From 1-14-0-10-37-14 sp037130845 (GTDB lineage: Bacteria > Patescibacteriota > Patescibacteriia > Patescibacteriales > Patescibacteriaceae): a DNA stretch of 26,376 bases. Shown piece after piece: positions 13,292-21,100 of this stretch. Position 1 is the first letter of the stretch, and every line of letters starts with the position of its first letter. A model generated the notes under the pieces. It was not told where the DNA came from. It saw nothing but the letters and a program-made list of their open reading frames with translations, and searched no databases. The translations under genes and the position numbers were made by a program. The stretch spans positions 1 through 26,376 of the forward strand of contig JBAXSE010000017.1 of assembly GCA_037130845.1 (NCBI GenBank), written 5' to 3'.

Positions 13292-13846
13292 ATGAAAAAA
13301 TCAACAATTTCTTTAGGTATTTTGGCTATTACAATTCTGGCAACTGCCGCTGTCGGTACCACGGTTTGGGCGGCTGGCGGCAGAGGTATGATGAACAAGC
13401 AGTTTAAAGACGCTCGTCCACAGCAGACTGCTGCCCAAATTACCGATCAGCAAGCCAAGCAAAAGGCTGTGCAAGACGCTTTGGCTAGCGGAAACTATGA
13501 TGCGTATGTGGCAGCCTTCAAGGCGTTGAATGAGGGACGAGTGATGACAAGTGAGCAATTCAAAGCAAAATCAGCCGAACATCAGGCGCGCCTAGAAAAA
13601 AATGATGCCGTCAATGCGGCTCTGGTTGCGGGGGACTATACGGCCTGGGTAAAGGCGGAAACTGCCGCTAACCCAAATTCACCGATGCTTACCAAGGTTA
13701 CAGCCACAAATTTCGCTAGCTATAAGCAGGCGATGGACTTACGCAAACAGTCTGATGATCTTATGAAGAGCTTGGGCATCGTCGGCCCAGGCAATGAAGG
13801 CGCCGGTCGTGGTGGCGCTGGTTGTATGATGGGCGGTCGAAGATAG
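13292..13846 (+). CDS. Small exported protein with two internal repeats
   Basis: The 184-residue product starts with a signal peptide (MKKSTISLG, hydrophobic core, VWAAGG near residues 26-30). Two related helical units follow: the first around residues 57-103 (KAVQDALASGNYDAYVAAF...), the second around 104-150 (DAVNAALVAGDYTAWVKAE...). Both have an A(L)xxG(N/D)YxA(Y/W) core. The tail is Gly/Arg/Met-rich with a single Cys (GAGCMMGG). It is probably secreted or cell-surface attached; no function is known. The gene lacks a clear promoter or ribosome binding site. An 11-nt fragment of the repeat cluster (CCGGCATGCGT) lies 17 nt before the ATG. Confidence 0.75.
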   Translation: MKKSTISLGILAITILATAAVGTTVWAAGGRGMMNKQFKDARPQQTAAQITDQQAKQKAVQDALASGNYDAYVAAFKALNEGRVMTSEQFKAKSAEHQARLEKNDAVNAALVAGDYTAWVKAETAANPNSPMLTKVTATNFASYKQAMDLRKQSDDLMKSLGIVGPGNEGAGRGGAGCMMGGRR

Positions 13847-13858
13847 TATAAATTCAAG

Positions 13859-13887
13859 AATAGAGCGGCTATCATGGCCGCTCTATT
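13859..13887. terminator. Bidirectional terminator between convergent genes
   Basis: AATAGAGCGGC (13859-13869) pairs perfectly with GCCGCTCTATT (13877-13887), followed by T-rich sequence on the plus strand. It abuts the stop codon of the minus-strand gene at 13888. Confidence 0.85.
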
Positions 13888-15033
13888 TTATTTTAGTGGA
13901 AATTGGGAGCTCAGCGCATTAGAGTAGTAAAATTCATAAGCCAACGAACCGAAGAAGTATTTGTCATTGCCAATCATGATAGTCGAGCCGCCAACGGTTG
14001 GTTCGGCTTTCGGCTGGGAGTGGTCGAAGCCGATATTAAAGAGTGTAGCCAGGATTTCCGGCCGGCCGGCGATATTAAAGCCCGCTCTTTGCCATTGGCT
14101 GCCAAATTGTTTGAGTATTAGAGCGCCATAGAGATAAGAATAATAATGGTCGTGTTCGTTGGTTAGCCGATTATAACGTTCGATGGCCTTGTCGACTGTC
14201 GGCGGGAAATCTAGGAGCCTTTCGTAGGCTAGGCCGGGATAAAAGGTGGATTTTGGGTCTGTGAGCTGTTGTTCTGTTTGGATAGCCATTTTTTCTTTGA
14301 TGGACATAATGCCCCAGGCCATTTTGTTGGCATTGGCTAGGATTTTGAGCGGGGCAAAAAACTTCTCGTACAGTTCGCGCTGGGTATAATATAATCTGAG
14401 TTGTTCAACAATCAAGACGGAGACTAATACTCGGGGCTCAACTCCGGTTTGGACAGAGACCTTGTTAATTGTATCTTGATCCTTGATAATGGCTTGTTCG
14501 ATCGTCTGCCAACGCGGATCGTTTTGCCAAGCAAAGATATTGGCACTGGTCGGATGTGACAATAAAGCAGCCATGTCCGCTTCGGAACTGGTGGCGATAT
14601 TGGGCAATAGGCAGCCGCTTAGTTGGCGGTCGAGACTGGCTCGATCGGCGCTACGCAGCTTAAGAGCCAGAATCATGCGATCTAGCAATTGCTCAGAGTG
14701 GGTGTGACGGTAGCGGTCAAAAATAATTGCCGCATTGTAATCATTGATAGTTGCCGCTGCCTTTAGCTTGCACCAATTGACAGCCTCATGGGCCCCATAG
14801 AGTGATACGGGCAATGTACTGGTGGTGGAGGTGGATATAGATATAGTAGTCGAAGCCGTTGATTGCGAGCCTTGATTATAGAGCCGGTTGTATTCTATCG
14901 AGTTGAGATCTTCTTCGCCCGCTACGTTGGTTAGTCCTAAGCGGACAGCAAAAAACCCGCCGATCAGAGCTAGTAGGCAAGCAAGAGCCAGTATGCCCAG
15001 GATTTTGAGTGTTATAATGATAAATGGTTTCAT
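13888..15033 (-). CDS. Membrane-anchored lysozyme-fold (transglycosylase-like) protein
   Basis: The 381-residue protein has one N-terminal transmembrane helix (about residues 5-31), a Ser/Thr-rich linker (about 55-78), a helical region with Cys88 and Cys141, and a C-terminal domain from about 185. That domain begins TGVEPRVLVSVLIVEQL, like the catalytic-Glu helix of soluble lytic transglycosylases (Glu210). It is followed by AWGIMSIKEK in place of the GLMQ motif and an ILATLFNIGF motif near the end. This would place peptidoglycan-cleaving activity outside the membrane. The resemblance is by eye, closest in my view to the DUF1402-type branch, and activity is not assured. A TTGTTA-N16-TATGAT promoter precedes it. 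Confidence 0.5.
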   Translation of the reverse strand: MKPFIIITLKILGILALACLLALIGGFFAVRLGLTNVAGEEDLNSIEYNRLYNQGSQSTASTTISISTSTTSTLPVSLYGAHEAVNWCKLKAAATINDYNAAIIFDRYRHTHSEQLLDRMILALKLRSADRASLDRQLSGCLLPNIATSSEADMAALLSHPTSANIFAWQNDPRWQTIEQAIIKDQDTINKVSVQTGVEPRVLVSVLIVEQLRLYYTQRELYEKFFAPLKILANANKMAWGIMSIKEKMAIQTEQQLTDPKSTFYPGLAYERLLDFPPTVDKAIERYNRLTNEHDHYYSYLYGALILKQFGSQWQRAGFNIAGRPEILATLFNIGFDHSQPKAEPTVGGSTIMIGNDKYFFGSLAYEFYYSNALSSQFPLK

Positions 15034-15053
15034 GCGATATTTTAGGTGGCTTA

Positions 15054-15081
15054 ATCATAACAGATTGGCTAGAAATAACAA
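15054..15081 (-). promoter_or_regulatory. Likely promoter of the lysozyme-fold protein
   Basis: On the minus strand TTGTTA (15081-15076) and TATGAT (15059-15054) are 16 nt apart, about 20 nt upstream of the ATG at 15033. Confidence 0.45.
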
Positions 15082-15147
15082 GACTTTTGTTGGTATTAAT
15101 CCGTATTTTGCTATGCTGCTAGGAATAGAGGGAATAATTGAGCGCTC

Positions 15148-15176
15148 TGGACAAATAATAAAGTTTGTGTTATTAT
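15148..15176 (+). promoter_or_regulatory. Promoter of the zinc-ribbon protein
   Basis: TGGACA (15148-15153) and TATTAT (15171-15176) are separated by 17 nt; each matches the consensus at 5 of 6 positions. Confidence 0.65.
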
Positions 15177-15218
15177 TCTATTTTCCTAGCTAATATTAGC
15201 AATAATCAATACTAACTT

Positions 15219-15722
15219 ATGAAAACTTTTAAAAAAGATAGCAAGCCCAGAGGCGGCCGCGGCGGCAAAGATTTTGGCAAAGGCCGTGATAGCGGCAAAA
15301 AGAGTTTTGGCGGTGGAGCTCGCAAATTCCCCAAGAAGTCCGAAGAACGCGTGATGTTCAATGCTGTTTGCAGCGCTTGCGGCATTAATTGCGGTGTGCC
15401 CTTTAAGCCATCGGAGAAGCGTCCGGTTTTGTGCAAAGGCTGTTTTAAGAAGCAGGGCGGCAGCGAAGGTCTGGCCGGAGCTGTCGAAAAGTCCGGCTTT
15501 CAATCCAAGTCTTCTTATATCGCTCCAATCGCGGTGGGCAGACAGGATACGGCTTTGTTGGAATCACTGAACGACAAAATGGATGAAATTTTAGAGCTAT
15601 TACGCCCAGCTATAGTCTGGGAGGATGAACCGCAACAAGAAGAATTGGAAGAAGTTGTTGCCAAACCGGCTAAGGCCAAGCGGACAGCCGCCAGACCTAA
15701 GGCCGAATCAAAAAAGAAATAA
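15219..15722 (+). CDS. CxxC-x17-CxxC zinc-ribbon protein with basic tails
   Basis: The 167-residue protein has a Gly/Lys/Arg-rich disordered N-terminus (residues 1-42). The zinc ribbon has CSAC, exactly 17 residues including GVPFKPSEKRPV, then CKGC, which fits the CxxC-x17-CxxC domain. A short amphipathic helix (about 108-130) and a Lys/Ala-rich tail ending SKKK follow. The basic flanks suggest nucleic-acid binding, perhaps RNA or the ribosome, in the cytosol. Proteins of this type are common in Patescibacteria, which is part of the lineage inference. The gene has its own promoter and terminator and lacks a Shine-Dalgarno sequence. Confidence 0.85.
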   Translation: MKTFKKDSKPRGGRGGKDFGKGRDSGKKSFGGGARKFPKKSEERVMFNAVCSACGINCGVPFKPSEKRPVLCKGCFKKQGGSEGLAGAVEKSGFQSKSSYIAPIAVGRQDTALLESLNDKMDEILELLRPAIVWEDEPQQEELEEVVAKPAKAKRTAARPKAESKKK

Positions 15723-15738
15723 GCCATTCAATCTATAT

Positions 15739-15769
15739 AAAACAGCTCCGTTATACTCGGAGCTGTTTT
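15739..15769. terminator. Bidirectional terminator between convergent genes
   Basis: AAAACAGCTCCG (15739-15750) pairs perfectly with CGGAGCTGTTTT (15758-15769) around a 7-nt loop. Confidence 0.85.
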
Positions 15770-15796
15770 GTGTCTTGCGTAGATAATTAAGCCAAG

Positions 15797-16378
15797 TTAT
15801 TTTTCGGAAATAATCAGATCAAGAGCATCTTTGGCGTTTTGCTTGGAGATAATCTGTTCCAGATCCTTGATTTGCAAATTTTGCCTGGTAATGACGTTAT
15901 TGAGGTCTATTAGCTCTTCGATGCGAGCTTTGGCTTCGATCGTCAGCTTGGTTTTGTCCGCTTCGATCTGAGTGATATAGTCGGCTAATTTAACTTGGAT
16001 TTTTCTTTTGAGGGTGATATCTTCGATGGCTAATAAGATCTGTTTGGTGTCGTCTAGCTGCCGGGCGTTTAGCAGCATTATCTTGAGGCCGATATCAGGG
16101 AAGTTGTGAGTGATTTCAAAATTGTTAAAGACTTTTTTTTCTGGCAAAATTTCTTCCAGCAGATGCCTGAGCTCGGGGATGTCCCATTGCCTGCTGCCCA
16201 GTTCGTAGATTAGTTTGTTTTCGGTGTCTTCTTTTTTAACTTTGAAATTTTTATAAAAGGATTCATTGGCTCCGGCGACAATCATGTCGGCGTTAAGAAT
16301 CAAAAATGGTTCACGAGCTGTGTCAGAGAAAGTCCTGATATAATGCAGGGCTACTTGTGAGTCGGATTGCGTATCCAT
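15797..16378 (-). CDS. Stand-alone PAS domain protein with C-terminal coiled coil
   Basis: The 193-residue protein has a PAS domain at about residues 12-125. Typical features are DTAREPFLILNADMIV, an ANESFYKNF helix, YELGSRQWDIPELRHLLEEILP, and a closing LLAIEDIT strand. A long coiled coil (about 126-185) follows. PAS domains of this subtype normally feed into histidine kinases, but no kinase, cyclase or DNA-binding part is present here. The coiled coil may dimerise it or dock on a separate output protein. It has a near-consensus promoter (16434-16462), a leader of about 50 nt and no clear ribosome binding site. Confidence 0.85.
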   Translation of the reverse strand: MDTQSDSQVALHYIRTFSDTAREPFLILNADMIVAGANESFYKNFKVKKEDTENKLIYELGSRQWDIPELRHLLEEILPEKKVFNNFEITHNFPDIGLKIMLLNARQLDDTKQILLAIEDITLKRKIQVKLADYITQIEADKTKLTIEAKARIEELIDLNNVITRQNLQIKDLEQIISKQNAKDALDLIISEK

Positions 16379-16433
16379 ATAATTAAATTTAAAACAAATA
16401 TTTCAATTAATTATTGTTTTGAATGACAAATAT

Positions 16434-16462
16434 ATTATACCGCTATTTAGAAGGGTTGTAAA
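16434..16462 (-). promoter_or_regulatory. Promoter of the PAS/coiled-coil protein
   Basis: On the minus strand TTTACA (16462-16457) is followed after 17 nt by a perfect TATAAT (16439-16434). Confidence 0.7.
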
Positions 16463-16569
16463 ACGAAGGGTTTGAGTGGGTTTTAGTTTAATTGAAATAG
16501 CCATAGTTATTTACTTTTTGGCTAAAATATGCTAAAAATATTTATTAACCTTCTGCGTAATATATATAG

Positions 16570-17145
16570 ATGATTACTAACAAAGATTGTCCGCTCGACA
16601 TTACCGATGAGGCTCTCATAGAACAGATTAAGACTAATCCGGACTATTTTTTGTGCATCATGAATCGCTATGAAGCTAAATTAAAGCGTTATATTACGCG
16701 TTTGGGCAGTTTTAGTCCCGAGGAGGCTGATGATGTTTTGCAGGAGGTGTTTATCAAAATATACAAGAATATCAATGATTTTGATCCTCAGCTCAAGTTT
16801 AATTCTTGGGCCTATCGTATCGCCCATAATCATGTAGTTAGTGTTTTTCGGCACAATTCCGCTCGACCGGTGTCCTGGGGCGCGGAACCGGAGGATTTCG
16901 CCAATATTAAGGACGAGTTTGATCTGGCTATCAGTATTGACGATGGGCTATTGCGCCAGCAAATAGAAAGAGTTATCGGCGAACTAAAGCCTCAATATCG
17001 TGAAGTCCTGTATCTGAAGTTTCTGGAAGAGAAGTCCTATGAAGAATTGTCCGATATTTTGAAAAAACCGATGGGCACCGTTGCTACCTTGATCCACAAG
17101 GCTAAAAAGGAATTTAAAAATAAGTGGTCACAAGCTTATGAATAA
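16570..17145 (+). CDS. ECF-type RNA polymerase sigma factor
   Basis: The 191-residue protein is a sigma-70 family member with only regions 2 and 4. Region 2 spans about residues 34-95, including EEADDVLQEVFIKIYKN and the FNSWAYRIAHN stretch. Region 4 spans about 138-186, including LKPQYREVLYLKFLEEKSYEELSDIL and a recognition helix near GTVATLIHKAKK. It would direct RNA polymerase to a small stress or envelope regulon. The gene overlaps the next one by 8 nt, the usual layout for a sigma/anti-sigma pair. No Shine-Dalgarno sequence is visible. Two GCTAAAA copies 10 nt apart (16521 and 16531) lie upstream and could be part of its control. Confidence 0.9.
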   Translation: MITNKDCPLDITDEALIEQIKTNPDYFLCIMNRYEAKLKRYITRLGSFSPEEADDVLQEVFIKIYKNINDFDPQLKFNSWAYRIAHNHVVSVFRHNSARPVSWGAEPEDFANIKDEFDLAISIDDGLLRQQIERVIGELKPQYREVLYLKFLEEKSYEELSDILKKPMGTVATLIHKAKKEFKNKWSQAYE

Positions 17146-17899
17146 TATTAGCGAAATAGTACAAGCCAAGATTGAGGCTGAACATATTGCTCCGGAACCG
17201 AAGTGGCATTTTATGGCGCGGCGGAGTGTTTTTTGGCTGCTAACCATCGGTTCGATTGTGCTTGGTATTGTGTCTACGGCTGTTATCCTGAATATCATCG
17301 AGAATAGCGACTGGGACGCCTACAACCGCTTTGAGCTGGTCTTTATGGCCGTGCCTTACCTTTGGTTGGTAATGTTCGCTGCTTTTGTCGTCGCTGCCTA
17401 CTATAATTTTCGCCATAGCAAGCGAGGTTATCATTATCCTCTGTTTCTGATTGTCGGAGTTACCTTGTTTTGCAGTATTGTCGGTGGATTTTTCTTTTAC
17501 CGCGCCGGCTGGGGAGAGGATATCCATGAGATATTGATAGTTAGAGTGCCTAGATATGAAAGGGCTTTTGATACCCGCATGATGGCCTGGCAAAACCCGC
17601 ATATGGGGCTGTTGGCCGGTCGTATTATCGAGGTGCATCCGGCTGATTTCCGTCTGCAGGATTTTGCCGGCCATGATTGGCAAGTTTTGTATGGGCCGCA
17701 AACCGTGTTGGCGCCGCAGATGGTGATCATGGCAGGAGAGAGGGTTAAATTGATAGGTATTAACAAGGACGATGATATATTTGAAGCCAGAGAAATACGC
17801 CAATGGCAGCCGCGAAAGAAAAACCCCAGACCGGCGTATTATATACCGCAAGACAATGGAAGACATGGTCTGGAAATGGCACCGCCTGAGAGGCCTTAA
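17138..17899 (+). CDS. Three-helix membrane protein, probable anti-sigma factor
   Basis: The 253-residue protein has a short cytosolic N-terminus (about 1-27) and three transmembrane helices (about 29-52, 67-88 and 101-121). A beta-rich extracytoplasmic domain at about 155-225 (LAGRIIEVHPADFRLQDFAG, VKLIGIN) could be an OB-like fold. The 8-nt overlap with the sigma factor implies coupled translation and points to sigma control. There is no zinc-binding anti-sigma motif, so the family is not a classic ZAS type. The role is inferred from context. The C-terminus is Pro/Arg-rich. Confidence 0.65.
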   Translation: MNNISEIVQAKIEAEHIAPEPKWHFMARRSVFWLLTIGSIVLGIVSTAVILNIIENSDWDAYNRFELVFMAVPYLWLVMFAAFVVAAYYNFRHSKRGYHYPLFLIVGVTLFCSIVGGFFFYRAGWGEDIHEILIVRVPRYERAFDTRMMAWQNPHMGLLAGRIIEVHPADFRLQDFAGHDWQVLYGPQTVLAPQMVIMAGERVKLIGINKDDDIFEAREIRQWQPRKKNPRPAYYIPQDNGRHGLEMAPPERP

Positions 17900-17955
17900 A
17901 TTTACTAGGAACCGACTGGAGCGCCTACGGGCGAAACAGAGCGATCCTGAATATG

Positions 17956-17981
17956 AAAACGAGCCGAAGTCGCTCGTTTTT
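17956..17981. terminator. Terminator after the sigma operon
   Basis: AAAACGAGC (17956-17964) pairs perfectly with GCTCGTTTT (17972-17980), followed by more T. A second 7-bp hairpin (17981-17987 with 17992-17998) follows directly. The sequence is symmetric enough to serve the efflux operon arriving from the other side. Confidence 0.8.
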
Positions 17982-18020
17982 ATTTACTATTGTAAATAGG
18001 TGATTTATCATGATTACTAG

Positions 18021-18114
18021 CTCCTACAAATACAAATCATTACAAATATACAAATCCGCATCTAGACGTCTAGGTGCGGATTTGTATATTTGTAGAAATT
18101 TGTATTTGTAGGAG
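18021..18114. repeat. 94-nt nested palindrome (hairpin-forming element)
   Basis: Two arms pair perfectly around a palindromic centre. The outer arms are 17 nt (18021-18037 with 18098-18114) and the inner arms 20 nt (18041-18060 with 18075-18094), separated only by 3-nt unpaired bulges (18038-18040 and 18095-18097). The centre is the 12-nt palindrome CTAGACGTCTAG (18062-18073). Each arm carries four TACAAAT-like copies (left arm at 18025, 18031, 18041 and 18049). It lies between convergent operons and has no U run. Confidence 0.9.
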
Positions 18115-18160
18115 GCGCTAGCTTGTTTTTGTAGGAGGCGCTAGCTTGTTTTTGTAGGAG
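18105..18160. repeat. 23-nt tandem repeats joined to the palindrome
   Basis: Two perfect 23-nt copies (18105-18127 and 18128-18150), beginning TTTGTAGGAGGCGCTAGC, are followed by a partial third (18151-18160) that stops 6 nt before the stop codon of the RND gene. The first copy overlaps the right arm of the palindrome, and the CTAG at 18017-18020 mirrors the CTAG in the unit. Confidence 0.9.
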
Positions 18161-18166
18161 CCTGGC

Positions 18167-21100
18167 TTATCGTTCGTCCTCTTTGACAAAGGTCTTGTAT
18201 AGAGTCGGCACGATGAAGAGGGTAAAGAAGCTGGAGAGCATCAGGCCGAAGATAATAGCTGATCCTAAAGAGCGCCAGGTCTCGTCCGAGAAAGTGACCG
18301 GGATGATACCCAGGATAGTGCAGATAGAAGTGATAAAGATGGCCTCAAGCCGTGATTTGCCGGCATCAATGATGGCTTCGTTAAACGGGATGCCTGACTT
18401 GATATTCAGATTCATTTTGTCAATTAGAATGATGGCATTCTTAACTACGATACCGAAGAGCGCCAGGATGCCAATCAAGCCCGGGAAGCTGAGCGTGACG
18501 CCGGTGACGGCCATGCCATAAAAGACGCCGATTAGGGCTAGTGGTATAGTGACCAAGACGATAATGGCTTTCTTAAAGGAATTGAATTGGACGATTAGAG
18601 TTGAAATGATCAAGAGGCCGGCGATTATCATGGCGCGCAATATACTGAGCACTGATTCCTGGTTCTGTTCGTTTTCTCCTCCATAGGTAATCGTATAGCC
18701 TGCGGGAAGCTTGTATTCTTTGGCAACTTTGTCCTGGAACGTTTTGAGTACTTCGGCGGGGCGGGTTTTGCCTGCGACCTCGGCTGATAACAAGACAACG
18801 CGTTTTTGATCAATGCGGCTGATGGTATCGACGGATGGTTTGAGTTCAACCTTAGCTACATCCTTGATAAAGACCGGCTGTTTACGCAAGTTTAGAATCT
18901 GTAGGTTTTGGATGCTTTCCAGCGTGGGCAGCTTGGCCTGGTCAAAACGGGCGACTACTTTTATTTCTTTTCCATCGCGCAGGATAGTGGTGGCGTTGAC
19001 GCCCGAAATAGCCAGACGCAAAGTTGCTCCTACGTAGGCTGCATTGAGGTTGTAGAGCTCCATCTTGGCCGTGTCGAGCGTAAAGGTGTAATCGGCCGGT
19101 GATTGCTTAAGCGAAACAGTCGGATTGACCACGCCGGGAATAGATTGGAGTTTGGGTTCTAAGTCGCTGGCAATTTTGTCCAAAACTTGCAAATCGGTGC
19201 CGTAGATATTGGCTTGGAAGGCGGCTCCGGAGGGCGGCCCACCGCGAGGAGCCTCGATGGTGATAGTTGCTTGGTCAATGACTTGCAAGTCTCGACGCAT
19301 CTGATCGGCTAGTTCATAAGACTTGATTGTTCGCTCTTCCTTCGGCTTCAGTTTGACGATAATCGTCGACAGGTGGCTGGAGCTATTGGATACGGTCATA
19401 GCGCTCGATCCGGATTGAGCGCCGATCAAGGTGGAAAAACTGCTAATGTCCTTGTAGTCCAATAATTTGGTTTCGGCCTGCCGAACAATCTTATCTGTCT
19501 CTGACAGCTTAAGGCCGGTAGGCGCTTCGATATTGACGTAGACATATTCCAAATCGGAAGAAGGGAAAAATTCACTCTTCACGATGCCGGTGAGCGGCAT
19601 GGCAATTGCGCCTAAGAATAACAAGGTGGTAATCCAAAGCGTCTTGCGTCGGCTTTGCGCTGTGGCTAGGATGCGTCGTAAATACTTTTCGTAGATGGGC
19701 AATAGTTTGTCGAAGTGGATGACACCATGAATTAATTTTGATCCAAAGTTATCGTTGTCGTGCTGGGCTTGGGTTCGGAGCTTCTGTTTAATCAAATCAT
19801 CATCTTTCCATTCGGCTTTGACCAAGATTTCGTTGGCAATCAGCTGCTGCTTGCCTTTGTTCCGATACCAACGGATAAGCCAAATGATGCCGGCCAGTCC
19901 GAGAACGATGCCGCCAATTTTGAAGGGCAGGCTGGCGTAAAGTGCAATTAAGGTTACGACGCCGGCGATGGCTAACAGGTAGCCCAGGAACAAATTACGC
20001 GTTAACCTGATTCTTTCGAGCACTGCGGCTAACGGATGGTTGATCATCAAGGCGATAAGCAGCGATGCCAACAGAGTGACCGAAACGGTAATCGGAATTG
20101 ATTTGATGAACTGGCCGATTATGCCCGAAGCCATCAGTAAAGGCAAGAAGGCCCAGACTGTGGTGAGGGTGGTGGTGGTAAGCACTACTTTGAAATCATT
20201 CAAGACTAGCAGCACCGCTTCTTCGGGGGTGAACTTGCCGGACTTTAAATATTGCTTGGTGGCAGAGACGACGACAATGGCGTCATCGACCAGCAAACCC
20301 AGGGCTAGAATCAAAGAAAAGATAGATAGGAAATTAAGAGAAATACCAGTCATCTGCATAACGCCAAAGGTGGTAAAGAAGACCAGAGGAATGGCTAATC
20401 CTGCCACTAAGGCTTCCTTGAGACCGACTATCAAGAAGAGAATAGTCCCGACTAACAAAATAGTCAGCAAGAAGTCGTGTGATAGTTGCTTAAAGTTATC
20501 ATTAATAGTCTTGGCGTAATCAGTGATAACGGTATATTTAACGCCAGTCGGAAGTTTGCTGATATAGTTATCCACAGTTGTCTGGGCTGTGGTGACTGTG
20601 CTGATAATTGACGAGCCGGTTTTCTTGACAATTTGGATAGTGATAGATTCTTGCGGTTTTTGGCCGTTGCTGGCTAGGCGGGAAATAACGGTTTTTTTGA
20701 TCGGTTTTTCGGCTACTTTGGCGACATCCTTGACCATAATCAAGGCGCCGTCTTCGCTGTGGCCGATAGCGACGCGGGCGATATCATCGGCCTTATAGAG
20801 GCGGGCGTCGCTGCGGATGGGGTAGGTGAATTTAGTGCCTTCAAAGGATCCGGCCGGCATGGCAAGATTGGAGGCTTTGATTGCGGAGTTAGCTTGGTCG
20901 GCAGAAATGCCAAACTGGGCAAGTTTGTCCGGGTCATAGGCTACTTCGATTTCGGTTTGGTCGCCGCCGGCAATCTTGACTTCGCGGACGCCCGGGATTT
21001 TTTCCAGTTCGTCTTTGATATCATCGGCCCAAGTGTAGAGAGTGAGGCCGTCGTAGGGGCCGCTGAGCGCGATAGTCCAAATGGGCGTATCGTCCATGGA

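Noticed and set aside
17772..17999. Plus-strand frame overlapping the end of the anti-sigma-like gene
   Set aside because: Most of it overlaps a real gene in another frame, and it runs through the terminator.
18105..18160. CRISPR array
   Set aside because: The 23-nt units follow each other directly with no spacers, there are fewer than three full copies, and no cas gene is nearby.
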